In this document: positions 35,834 through 44,286 of the stretch, piece after piece
Layout of the letters: each line of letters opens with the position of its first letter
Position numbering within the stretch: position 1 is the first letter of the stretch
Source of the DNA: Lachnospiraceae bacterium
Lineage (GTDB): Bacteria; Bacillota; Clostridia; Lachnospirales; Lachnospiraceae
Reading direction: 5' to 3'
DNA: 64,000 bases
Assembly (NCBI GenBank): GCA_017619295.1
Contig: JAFZSQ010000061.1
Coordinates: forward strand, 1 to 64,000
The notes under the pieces: model-generated
The model's input: only the letters and a program-made list of their open reading frames with translations
Told to the model about the DNA's origin: nothing
The model's database searches: none
Program-made: the position numbers and the translations under genes

Positions 35834-36913
35834 ATGAAAGAAAGAATTTATGTCTGCCATACATACTATCATGTATATGTAACGCTTCTTAAAGAATTGG
35901 CCCTTCCCAAGGAGAAAAGGGGTGAAGCCACTCTGGTCTTAAGCAAGATGTCAAACGACTTTGAGACCATTGATGAGAGAATAAGCGCCACAGGGGTCTT
36001 TGAAGATATCATTGCCTTTGATGAAAAAAGAGACGATTTCTTCCCCGAACTTGCAAAGTATAGGAAAGATAAGGGAAACATAGTCTTTAACATGATTTCC
36101 AGAATGATATTCACTAGGAAGTATGCGAAACTTGAGGAGCAGTTCGTTCCTGTGGATTTCAGTGATTACAAATATATCTATATTTTCAGTGATTCAGACC
36201 CCGTAGGTTATTACCTGAATCAGAAAAAGATTTATTATCATGCGGTTGAGGATGGTCTCGATTGCATTGCAAACTTCGATCAGGCAAGGTTCGGAAACAG
36301 AGGACACTTTGATTTAAAGGCCAAGCTTTCCAAAAAATATAACTTTATATTTGTTGAGAACGGATACGGCAAATATTGCCTTGATATGGAAGTCAACGAT
36401 ATTTCAAAGATTGAATATCCCTGTCCCTACTACATAGAGAAACCAAGGAAAGAGCTGGTGGACAGATTAACTGATGAGGATAAAGAAATAATCCTTAAAG
36501 CCTTCCTTAGGAACAGAGATGAGTTAGAGCATGTCCTCACAAATACGGACGAGGGCAAGGACAGAATCCTTATTCTTACCGAGCCTCTTTGCACATTGGA
36601 TGTAAGGGAACAAATCTTTAGAGACATAATCGATATGTATAAGGATCAGGGCGTCATTGTAATTAAGCCCCATCCCAGAGATGTCCTTGATTACAGAGAA
36701 CTCTTTAAAGAATATCCTATAATCGACGGAACGGTTCCCATGGAGATGCTAAACTTCTTCCCCGCCCGCTTCTCAAAGGTTGTGGCAGTGTTCACAGAAC
36801 TTAGCGGTATAAAATTTGCTGACGAGAAGATTCGACTTGGAGAAGACTTCATGGATAAATACGAAGACCCGATGATACATCGATATGCCGAGCGAATAGC
36901 AGGCAAAATGTAA
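35834..36913 (+). CDS. GT52-like glycosyltransferase (candidate nonulosonate transferase)
   Basis: The protein is 359 aa. Its start, Y-V-C-H-T-Y-Y-H-V-Y-V-T, and the late motif V-I-K-P-H-P-R-D near residue 276, followed by T-E-L-S-G-I-K-F, resemble GT52 and related sialyltransferases, where the H-P pair binds the CMP donor. It is one gene upstream of pseB and pseC, so a pseudaminic- or legionaminic-acid donor is plausible. A polysaccharide phosphotransferase of the TagF type also uses K-P-H-P and is not excluded. Confidence 0.6.
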   Translation: MKERIYVCHTYYHVYVTLLKELALPKEKRGEATLVLSKMSNDFETIDERISATGVFEDIIAFDEKRDDFFPELAKYRKDKGNIVFNMISRMIFTRKYAKLEEQFVPVDFSDYKYIYIFSDSDPVGYYLNQKKIYYHAVEDGLDCIANFDQARFGNRGHFDLKAKLSKKYNFIFVENGYGKYCLDMEVNDISKIEYPCPYYIEKPRKELVDRLTDEDKEIILKAFLRNRDELEHVLTNTDEGKDRILILTEPLCTLDVREQIFRDIIDMYKDQGVIVIKPHPRDVLDYRELFKEYPIIDGTVPMEMLNFFPARFSKVVAVFTELSGIKFADEKIRLGEDFMDKYEDPMIHRYAERIAGKM

Positions 36914-36926
36914 GCAAAATGCATAA

Positions 36927-36950
36927 ATCTGATACAATCAGATGTTTTTA
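36927..36950 (+). terminator. Weak terminator-like hairpin upstream of pseB
   Basis: ATCTGAT (36927-36933) and ATCAGAT (36937-36943) enclose ACA and are followed by GTTTTTA. The stem is short and AT-rich, so it may only attenuate. A TATAAA at 36960-36965 follows, 20 bases before the pseB start. Confidence 0.4.
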
Positions 36951-36984
36951 TATTCATGCTATAAACAATAATGGGAGATGACTT

Positions 36985-37983
36985 ATGTTAAACAATAAAA
37001 CAATTCTAATTACAGGTGGTACCGGTTCATTTGGTAAGGCATTTACGAGATACGTCCTTAACAATTATGACCCTAAGAAAATAATTATCTATTCAAGAGA
37101 TGAGTTCAAACAGTGGGTTATGAGCAATGAATTCAAGGACCATGCCGAAAAGCTCAGATTCTTTATCGGTGACGTAAGAGATAAAGAAAGAATGCAGAGA
37201 GCTTTTGAAGGTGTTGATTATGTTGTTCATGCGGCTGCCATGAAGCAGGTGCCTGCATGCGAATACAATCCTAACGAAGCTATTAAGACAAACATTAACG
37301 GTGCTCAGAACGTAATAGATTGTGCCTTGAATTCAGGCTCAGTTAAGAAGGTTGTAGCTCTTTCAACAGATAAGGCAGTTAATCCCGTAAACCTTTACGG
37401 CGGCACAAAGCTTGTTTCTGATAAGCTTTTCATCGCTGCAAACGCTTACGTTGGAACAAAGGACATTAACTTCTCAATTGTAAGATACGGAAATGTTGCC
37501 GGAAGCCGTGGCTCCATTATTCCTTTCTTTAAGAGCATCATTGATAACGGTGGAAAAGAACTTCCAATCACTGATTACAGAATGACCAGATTCTGGATCA
37601 GTCTTGAGGAAGGCGTAAAGCTTGTTATAAAAGCTTTAGAAGAGGCTAAAGGCGGCGAAACCTTCATCAGTAAGATTCCTTCTTTCAAGATTACAGATCT
37701 TGCAAAGGCAATGCTTCCTGACTGTGAGATGCCTGAGGTAGGAATAAGAGAAGGCGAGAAGCTTCATGAAATCATGGTTACCGTTGAGGACTCCATGACT
37801 ACATATGAGTATGATAAGCACTTCATCGTATATCCTCAGATGACGTGGAATAATAAGCAGAAGCCTGACTTATCAGGGAAGAAAGTTCCCGAAGGCTTCT
37901 CATATACATCAGGTAACAACACAGAGTGGCTTTCAGTAGAAGAACTTAGAGAATTGGTAAAGAACTTACAGGTTTGTAACTAG
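36985..37983 (+). CDS. pseB: UDP-GlcNAc 4,6-dehydratase (inverting), PseB
   Basis: The protein is 332 aa after a GGGAGATG site. It makes the 4-keto-6-deoxy-L-altrose-type UDP sugar, the first step to pseudaminic acid. It has the NADP-binding G-G-T-G-S-F-G-K-A-F, the family-specific Y-S-R-D-E-F-K-Q, H-A-A-A-M-K-Q-V-P-A-C-E and N-L-Y-G-G-T-K with the catalytic M-K and Y-x-x-x-K arrangement. The soluble form without membrane helices distinguishes it from PglF. It is followed by pseC after 16 bases. Confidence 0.93.
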   Translation: MLNNKTILITGGTGSFGKAFTRYVLNNYDPKKIIIYSRDEFKQWVMSNEFKDHAEKLRFFIGDVRDKERMQRAFEGVDYVVHAAAMKQVPACEYNPNEAIKTNINGAQNVIDCALNSGSVKKVVALSTDKAVNPVNLYGGTKLVSDKLFIAANAYVGTKDINFSIVRYGNVAGSRGSIIPFFKSIIDNGGKELPITDYRMTRFWISLEEGVKLVIKALEEAKGGETFISKIPSFKITDLAKAMLPDCEMPEVGIREGEKLHEIMVTVEDSMTTYEYDKHFIVYPQMTWNNKQKPDLSGKKVPEGFSYTSGNNTEWLSVEELRELVKNLQVCN

Positions 37984-37999
37984 ACCGTGAGGGAGAAAT

Positions 38000-39193
38000 A
38001 TGAATAAACCCGCAATAGAAGGAGGAACTCCTGTACGTACAAACAGGATTTCCTACGGACATCAATTTATAGATGAAGATGATATAAAAGCAGTTGAGGC
38101 AGTATTAAGAAGCGATTTCTTAACCTGCGGTCCTGAGATTGATAAGCTTGAAAAGAAGCTTTGTGATATTACCGGGGCTAAGTATGCTGTGCTTTGCGCT
38201 AACGGAACCGCAGCTCTTCACATTGCATGCCTGTCTGCAGGTGTAGGTGAAGGTGATGAAGTAATCACCACACCCATTACCTTTGCAGCATCGGCAAACT
38301 GTGCTTTGTACTGTGGTGCCAAGCCCGTTTTCGCAGATATAAATGAAGAGACCTACAATCTTGATCCCGATGAAGCAGAGAAAAAGGTTACCTCAAAGAC
38401 TAAGGCTATTATACCTGTGGATTACACGGGCCAGGCTGCTGAATTAAAGAGATTCAGACAGATTGCCGATAAGCATAATCTTGTATTTATCGAAGATGCT
38501 GCTCATTCCATTGGAACTGTATATGATGGAAAGAACGTTGGAAGCATCGCTGATATGACAACATTCAGCTTCCATCCGGTTAAAACCGTTACCGGAGGCG
38601 AGGGCGGTGCTGTTCTTACAAATAATGAGGAGTACTATAAGAAGCTCCTTTTATTCAGAGCCCATGGAATCACCAGAGATCCTTCCATGATGGAGAGAGA
38701 ATCTGACGGCCCCTGGTATTATGAGCAGGTTGCTCTTTCGACCAACTATAGAATGACAGATATGCAGGCTGCTCTTATAAACAGCCAGCTTAATAAACTT
38801 AAGAGATTCTCTGACAGAAGAAAAGAGATTGTTTCAAAGTATAACGAAGCTTTTTCTAAGATGCCTGAGCTGTTTGTTCAGAAGGAAATCCCTGAAAGTG
38901 ACAGCACAAGACACCTTTATATTTTAAGAATCAAACCTGAGATGCTTTCAATCGACAGAGCTAAGTTTTTCGAGGCAATGTCTGCAGAGGGAATAGGATG
39001 CAACGTACACTATATTCCTGTTTACAGACATCCTTACTATGAGCACTTGGGATATAAGAAGGGACTTTGCCCCAAGGCAGAGAAACTTTACTCAGAAATT
39101 ATGAGCATTCCCCTTTATCCTGCCATGACTGATAAAGACGTTGATGACGTTATAGAGGCAGTAACAAAGATTGTAGATTACTATCGCAAATGA
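38000..39193 (+). CDS. pseC: PseC-type PLP aminotransferase
   Basis: The protein is 397 aa; the start codon follows GAGGGAGAAAT. It aminates the C4 keto group of the PseB product using glutamate. The DegT fold is visible: N-G-T-A-A-L-H near residue 68, V-F-I-E-D-A-A-H-S-I-G near 156, and the PLP lysine in S-F-H-P-V-K-T-V-T-G-G-E-G-G near 187. N-Y-R-M-T-D-M-Q-A-A-L follows. The order after pseB is the classic one. PseI and PseF were not found in the window, and PseG is 26 kb upstream. Its stop overlaps the next start by four bases (ATGA). Confidence 0.92.
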   Translation: MNKPAIEGGTPVRTNRISYGHQFIDEDDIKAVEAVLRSDFLTCGPEIDKLEKKLCDITGAKYAVLCANGTAALHIACLSAGVGEGDEVITTPITFAASANCALYCGAKPVFADINEETYNLDPDEAEKKVTSKTKAIIPVDYTGQAAELKRFRQIADKHNLVFIEDAAHSIGTVYDGKNVGSIADMTTFSFHPVKTVTGGEGGAVLTNNEEYYKKLLLFRAHGITRDPSMMERESDGPWYYEQVALSTNYRMTDMQAALINSQLNKLKRFSDRRKEIVSKYNEAFSKMPELFVQKEIPESDSTRHLYILRIKPEMLSIDRAKFFEAMSAEGIGCNVHYIPVYRHPYYEHLGYKKGLCPKAEKLYSEIMSIPLYPAMTDKDVDDVIEAVTKIVDYYRK

Positions 39194-40830
39194 GTATAGA
39201 ATTCCTTACCAACGATGACCTAATAATGCAGATGATTGCCAATGGACTTGTTTCAGGACAGCCTGACGGACACCTGGTTTACTCAGGTTTCTTTTGGGGC
39301 TGGCCCATGAGTCTTTTGTATAGAATTACCGGGAGCGTTGACTGGTATTCTATGGCACAGTTATTTTGGCTTGTTCTAGGCTCTGTAATTGTAATATGCA
39401 AGGTCATTAAGAAGATACAGAAACCTGCTTATAAAGTCCTTGCAGGAGTTCTCTTTATTGTCATATGGAGAATTACGCTTTTCAGATGCTTTGCCCAGCT
39501 TCAGTTTACAGTTACTGCTGCATTTGTCGGTTCTGTTGCGGTTTTCTATGCGCTGCTTATTGATATTAATGAAGATAAGAGTAAATGGATAAGGGACCTT
39601 GTTTTGGTTTCGATATTTGTTCTAGTAAGCTACAACATTAGGAACATGGCCCTCCTTATGCTTGTTCCCTTTGCAGGAGCAGGATGGCTTGGCAAATGGA
39701 TCAGGATTGGATTTAAGGATAAAAAAACTAACCTACGATTTGTATCATTGGGAGTATGCATTATAGCAACGCTTCTTGTATCTGAGGCTTGTAACAGAGC
39801 CTATTATAGTGGCGATGACTGGGATAAATATCTAAGCTTTAATAAGCAGACAGAGAACGTTTTTGATTACTCCGGATTCTCTGATTATGAGCAATTTAGG
39901 GAAACTTATGAATCCATCGGAATGAGCAAGACGGATTATGAAGCAATAGCTTATTATGATCTGCAGCTTCTGATGGAGGACATAAACGAGGATTCCCTTA
40001 AAACCATATATGAGATGAACCCCAAAGGAGCAATACCTGGTGGGCAGGTCATAAAGAACTTCATTGGAAGAAATCTTGGCTATACAGACAGACCCATTAA
40101 TCTGGTGGTTTATCTTTTGTGGATTACCGCGGCTGTAATAGCCATAATTCAATTAATTAAGGACAAGAATAAGTTTTTACTTATAGACCTGGCTCTTTTA
40201 TTTGCAGCCAGAATGGCTCTTTGGATTTATCTAATTTATGAAGGAAGATTGCCTGACAGAATCACCTGGAGCCTTTATATAGCCGAATTGTTTGTACTTA
40301 CAGCAGGCTTAATAAATGTGGAATATAACAAGTTATATAAAAGGATTGTCGTCGTAGGTACTGCTCTTGTTCTCGCTATGGCCTGCTATGTGGGTATCCC
40401 AAAAGCAGGAAAGATAGTGGGTGATAATAAAGCCAGAAGCTATTATTCCACATCATTTGAACAGCTTCTTGACTACGCTGCAAAGAATCCTGAAAACATT
40501 TATTTCCTTGATGCCAATTCATTGGCAAATGTATCAAGATTAAAGAACGAACATGAGGGTGCATCTATTGCTTTCCTTGGAGGATGGCTTCCGGGATGCC
40601 CTGTGGAGCAGGAACAGCTCACCAAACATGGAATAGATAATCCCACAAATCATTTGGATGTTCTGAATAATGACAGCGTATACTACGTATTTAAAGATTC
40701 AGATATAACCAAAGAAGACTATTTATTGGACTTCTATTCACAATATACGGATGTTTCAAGCGAAGAGGTTGATTACCTTGAAACTGACTGCGGAATTAAC
40801 TTTAGAGTAATTAGAATTTATGAGAATTAA
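39190..40830 (+). CDS. Polytopic membrane protein with N-D-D loop (family B, copy 1)
   Basis: The protein is 546 aa, starting in ATGA overlap with pseC. It begins almost at the acidic loop T-N-D-D-L-I (residues 7-12), so the first membrane helix seen before this motif in the paralogues at 44273 and 52379 is missing. About nine helices follow, then a soluble tail of about 150 residues with L-G-G-W. The acidic loop after helix 1 is the position of the catalytic Asp in GT-C transferases. The function is unknown; a lipid-linked sugar transferase or glycan ligase is possible. No pfam family is recognised with confidence. Confidence 0.72.
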   Translation: MSIEFLTNDDLIMQMIANGLVSGQPDGHLVYSGFFWGWPMSLLYRITGSVDWYSMAQLFWLVLGSVIVICKVIKKIQKPAYKVLAGVLFIVIWRITLFRCFAQLQFTVTAAFVGSVAVFYALLIDINEDKSKWIRDLVLVSIFVLVSYNIRNMALLMLVPFAGAGWLGKWIRIGFKDKKTNLRFVSLGVCIIATLLVSEACNRAYYSGDDWDKYLSFNKQTENVFDYSGFSDYEQFRETYESIGMSKTDYEAIAYYDLQLLMEDINEDSLKTIYEMNPKGAIPGGQVIKNFIGRNLGYTDRPINLVVYLLWITAAVIAIIQLIKDKNKFLLIDLALLFAARMALWIYLIYEGRLPDRITWSLYIAELFVLTAGLINVEYNKLYKRIVVVGTALVLAMACYVGIPKAGKIVGDNKARSYYSTSFEQLLDYAAKNPENIYFLDANSLANVSRLKNEHEGASIAFLGGWLPGCPVEQEQLTKHGIDNPTNHLDVLNNDSVYYVFKDSDITKEDYLLDFYSQYTDVSSEEVDYLETDCGINFRVIRIYEN

Positions 40831-41680
40831 ATTGGGTAAAGAAAAGTTAATACCTATAGGAATAGCTGCAGTGTTGGCTGCAGGTGTGATAGCAGGAGTT
40901 AAAGCCTATGCTACCCCTGACGCGGATACCGGATACAGAGTTGTTTGCCTTGGTGACAGTATCCTCGGAAACGTAAGAGATGAGACTTCGGTAACGTCTG
41001 TTATGGAAAAAGAACTGGGATATCAGGTTTTTAACGGATGCTTTGGCGGAACCTGTGCTTCTTTAAGTAATCCCACTCATAGAAGAACCTTTTACGAGGA
41101 TTCAATGAATCTGGTTTCTATAGTGGATTCCATTGTAAGAGGGGATTACAGCATTCAATATTATGATATAGCGGCTAACAACTATAAGCTTCCCTACTTC
41201 TATGATGCCATGAAGGATTTTGAGGATGTGGACTTTGATAAAGCCGAGATAATCTTTTTGGAGCATGGCGTAAATGACTATAGCGCCGGCAGACCTTTGG
41301 ACAATAAGGACGATCCATATGATACATATACCTATGGAGGAGCCTTAAGATACAGTATAAAAGAATTAAGCAAAGCGTTTCCGAAAGCAAAGATTGTTCT
41401 GGTAACACCCACGTATTGCTATTTTGTGGACTATATGGGTGAATGGGCAGGAGACTGTACCACAGAGAATTATGGATATGGAGTTCTTGAAGATTATGTG
41501 GATCTTCAGTTATCTATAGCAGGGGAATTCGGACTTGATATTATTGATGACTACCATAATATCGGGATAAATGCAGATACCGCCAAGACATATACAATGG
41601 ACGGCATCCACTTAAATGAAGAGGGAAGAGAACTTCTTGCAAGAACCCTCGCTAAATTCACTAAAGAAGCACTGAATTGA
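40820..41680 (+). CDS. Exported SGNH/GDSL-type hydrolase or O-acetyltransferase-like protein
   Basis: The protein is 286 aa and overlaps the upstream gene by 11 bases. An uncleaved or signal helix (about 10-30) puts the domain outside the membrane. SGNH blocks: V-C-L-G-D-S-I-L near residue 44 (Ser nucleophile), G-C-F-G-G-T-C near 72, E-H-G-V-N-D-Y near 150 (Gly and Asn) and D-G-I-H-L-N near 259 (Asp and His). Such proteins deacetylate or acetylate surface glycans, often together with family 3 acyltransferases, one of which is at 45965. Confidence 0.83.
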   Translation: MRIKLGKEKLIPIGIAAVLAAGVIAGVKAYATPDADTGYRVVCLGDSILGNVRDETSVTSVMEKELGYQVFNGCFGGTCASLSNPTHRRTFYEDSMNLVSIVDSIVRGDYSIQYYDIAANNYKLPYFYDAMKDFEDVDFDKAEIIFLEHGVNDYSAGRPLDNKDDPYDTYTYGGALRYSIKELSKAFPKAKIVLVTPTYCYFVDYMGEWAGDCTTENYGYGVLEDYVDLQLSIAGEFGLDIIDDYHNIGINADTAKTYTMDGIHLNEEGRELLARTLAKFTKEALN

Positions 41681-41746
41681 ACAAATAATATATACAATTC
41701 AGCACCAAATAGTCAATAAATAAAATCTGGAATTAATAAAAACGAC

Positions 41747-43339
41747 ATGAATAAATCAATGACACCTACAGAATGGTTCGAAAAAAGAATAGAAGAGATA
41801 AAACCCATACAGAAATATGCCTTTATTTCTGCTTTTTTGATGGGGATAATAACTCATCTTCCCGCTTTTGTGAATGATATGCCCAATCATGACGGCCTTG
41901 CAAGTGTTTACTTCGACCAGAACATGATTACTTCCGGCAGGTGGTTTCTTACCTTAGCCTGTGGCATTTCATCATACTTTACCCTGCCTTGGTTAATTGG
42001 AGTTCTCTCTCTTTTATGGATTTCAATAACATGCGTAATCCTAGTTGAACTTTTCGAGATTAAATCCCCTTTGCATGCAATCATCGTCAGCGCGTTATTT
42101 GTAACGTTCCCCGCTTTGGCTTCTACATATGCATATATCTACACTGCTGACGGCTACATGTTTGCCATGTTTCTCGCGGTATTGGCGGTATATCTTACTA
42201 AGAAATATCCATCCAGAGGATTCATATTTGGTGGTATTTGTCTTGCCTTCAGTATGGGAACATATCAGGCATATCTGTCAGTAACAATGCTTTTGGCCTT
42301 GTTTATACTCTGCGGTTTCTACCTTACAGAAGCCACAATTAAGGAAAAGGCTATTTATACATTAAAGACTGTCGGAATGGGCGCCATTGGCGTAGCCCTT
42401 TACTACATTATTCTTCAGATTCTCCTTATGGTTGAAGGGGTTACTCTTGCAGATTATCAGGGAATAAGTGGAATGACTTCGCTTTTGGGTGATCCCGTTT
42501 CTGTGATTAAACACATATATACAGATTTTGTAAGTTTTATCATTGGCGGTAATGTATTATCAAACAACATTTTCAGTATCGTTGCCCTTGCTTTGCTTGC
42601 TATTTTGAGCATTGTTGCAGCCTTCTCATTTGCAAACTATCATTCACTGTTTAAGAAACCTTTATTCTATTTGATAGCTTTGATAGTAATCGCTTTAGTT
42701 CCTATATTTGCAAACGTTATTTTGATTATCTCTCCTGATGTTAATTATCATCTTCTTATGAGATATCAGTACGTACTTATAATCATTGCATTCTTTGCGG
42801 GACTAATGAAGAGAAGCGAAGACTTCTCCATGGGAAGTAAACTCGACAGGGCAGGACAATGGATAATAATAGCCATTGGACTTGTATTGTCCCTTAACTA
42901 TATGGTGACCGACAATATTGGATATTCAAATCTTCAGAAGAGGTATGAGAAGACTTATGCGTACTGCTTGCGACTTGCCGACAGAATAGAGCAGACACCC
43001 GGCTATTATACGGGAATGCCTGTGGTTATGATTGGGGTTGTGGGCGATTGGAATTATCCTTCCACTGACTTAACAGCTGATGTCACATCAAATATGATTG
43101 GATTCCCCGGGGATACGGTTTGCTATAAACCTGAAGATTATAAATCGTTCTTTGCCAATTACCTGGGAATTACCATTGAGGTGATGAATCAGGAAATCAT
43201 TGGAGACATTTACCTTAATGATGAAAGATATTATGAATTAGACAGTTTCCCCGGAGAGCACTGCACAGAAGTGGTTGACGGAGTTTTGTATGTTAAAACT
43301 GAGAACGCACTGAAGATAACAGGGGAGAAACCCCAGTAG
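41747..43339 (+). CDS. GtrII-like polytopic glucosyltransferase (family A, copy 2)
   Basis: The protein is 530 aa with about 11 helices. It has the same layout as 21907 and 47038: helix 1 ends M-G-I-I-T-H, the first loop is N-H-D-G-L, then S-G-R-W-F, a T-F-P-A-L-A-S-T-Y helix and G-T-Y-Q-A-Y. The tail has R-Y-E-K-T-Y-A-Y-C-L-R-L and G-Y-Y-T-G-M-P. The similarity to GtrII/GtrC enzymes suggests transfer of a hexose from polyprenyl phosphate to the glycan outside the membrane. A GtrB-type enzyme follows after 11 bases, the natural donor synthase. There is no clear ribosome site before ATG 41747. Confidence 0.8.
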   Translation: MNKSMTPTEWFEKRIEEIKPIQKYAFISAFLMGIITHLPAFVNDMPNHDGLASVYFDQNMITSGRWFLTLACGISSYFTLPWLIGVLSLLWISITCVILVELFEIKSPLHAIIVSALFVTFPALASTYAYIYTADGYMFAMFLAVLAVYLTKKYPSRGFIFGGICLAFSMGTYQAYLSVTMLLALFILCGFYLTEATIKEKAIYTLKTVGMGAIGVALYYIILQILLMVEGVTLADYQGISGMTSLLGDPVSVIKHIYTDFVSFIIGGNVLSNNIFSIVALALLAILSIVAAFSFANYHSLFKKPLFYLIALIVIALVPIFANVILIISPDVNYHLLMRYQYVLIIIAFFAGLMKRSEDFSMGSKLDRAGQWIIIAIGLVLSLNYMVTDNIGYSNLQKRYEKTYAYCLRLADRIEQTPGYYTGMPVVMIGVVGDWNYPSTDLTADVTSNMIGFPGDTVCYKPEDYKSFFANYLGITIEVMNQEIIGDIYLNDERYYELDSFPGEHCTEVVDGVLYVKTENALKITGEKPQ

Positions 43340-43350
43340 GAGAAAACACT

Positions 43351-44286
43351 ATGGCACTCTTATCAGTTATTCTTCCTTCATATAACGAAGAAGGGAATAT
43401 AGCTAATACAGCAAAGGTATTATCTGAGACTCTCGGTAATGCCGAGATTGAGTACGAGCTTATTTTTGTAAGTGATGGCTCCACTGATGGAACATATGAA
43501 GTCATCATCGAGGAAAGCAAGAAGAACTCCAAGGTTAAGGGACTTGAATTTTCCAGGAACTTTGGTAAGGAGGCATCTATTTTTGCGGGTCTTTCAGTTG
43601 CCTGTGGTGATGCCTGCATTGTTATGGACTGTGATCTTCAGCATCCTGCAGATATCGTCCCCAAGATGTATAAACTGTGGGAAGAAGGATATGAGATTGT
43701 TGAAGGAGTTAAGTCTTCAAGAGGCAAAGAGGGTATTTTCCACAAAGCCTTTGCCGGAATCTTCTACGGAATCATGAGCAGACTTATCAAGATGGATATG
43801 AAGAATTCATCTGATTTCAAACTGATTGACAGAAAGGTAGTTAACGTCCTTCTTGAATTAAAGGAGCATAATACTTTCTTTAGGGCTCTTACTTTCTGGG
43901 CAGGATTTAAGACAACTACAATTTCTTATGACGTAGCTGAAAGACAGTATGGTACTTCCAAGTGGAGTTTCAAAAGCCTTTTCAGATATGCGATATTAAA
44001 TGCAACATCATTTAGCACCTTGCCTTTACAGTTAATTACCCATATGGGAGTTATATGTATAGTTTTCAGCATTATTCTTGGAATTCAGACTCTCGTTAAG
44101 TACTTCATGGGCCATGCTATGGAAGGATTTACCACGGTTATTCTATTAATCCTCATTGTCGGAGGATTTTTAATGCTGAGCCTTGGTATAGTTGGCCATT
44201 ACCTTGCGAGAATCTATGAAGAGGTTAAAGGACGTCCTAAGTTTATCATCAAGCAGACTACGGATAACATTCATGGAAACGTGTAG
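43351..44286 (+). CDS. GtrB/DPM1-like polyprenyl-phosphate glycosyltransferase
   Basis: The protein is 311 aa, a GT2 enzyme with two C-terminal membrane helices (about 230-250 and 265-290). GT-A marks are L-P-S-Y-N-E-E-G-N near residue 10, V-S-D-G-S-T-D-G-T and D-C-D-L-Q-H-P near 93. The C-terminal G-T-S-K-W-S-F and helix pair are typical of GtrB, which loads a hexose on undecaprenyl phosphate. Lying between two polytopic transferases it probably supplies their lipid-linked donor. The next gene starts 14 bases before its stop. Confidence 0.9.
   Translation: MALLSVILPSYNEEGNIANTAKVLSETLGNAEIEYELIFVSDGSTDGTYEVIIEESKKNSKVKGLEFSRNFGKEASIFAGLSVACGDACIVMDCDLQHPADIVPKMYKLWEEGYEIVEGVKSSRGKEGIFHKAFAGIFYGIMSRLIKMDMKNSSDFKLIDRKVVNVLLELKEHNTFFRALTFWAGFKTTTISYDVAERQYGTSKWSFKSLFRYAILNATSFSTLPLQLITHMGVICIVFSIILGIQTLVKYFMGHAMEGFTTVILLILIVGGFLMLSLGIVGHYLARIYEEVKGRPKFIIKQTTDNIHGNV

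Noticed and set aside
36927..36950. End of an operon before pseB
   Set aside because: The hairpin is only 7 bp and AT-rich; I kept it as a weak terminator-like site and treat pseB as part of operon 2.
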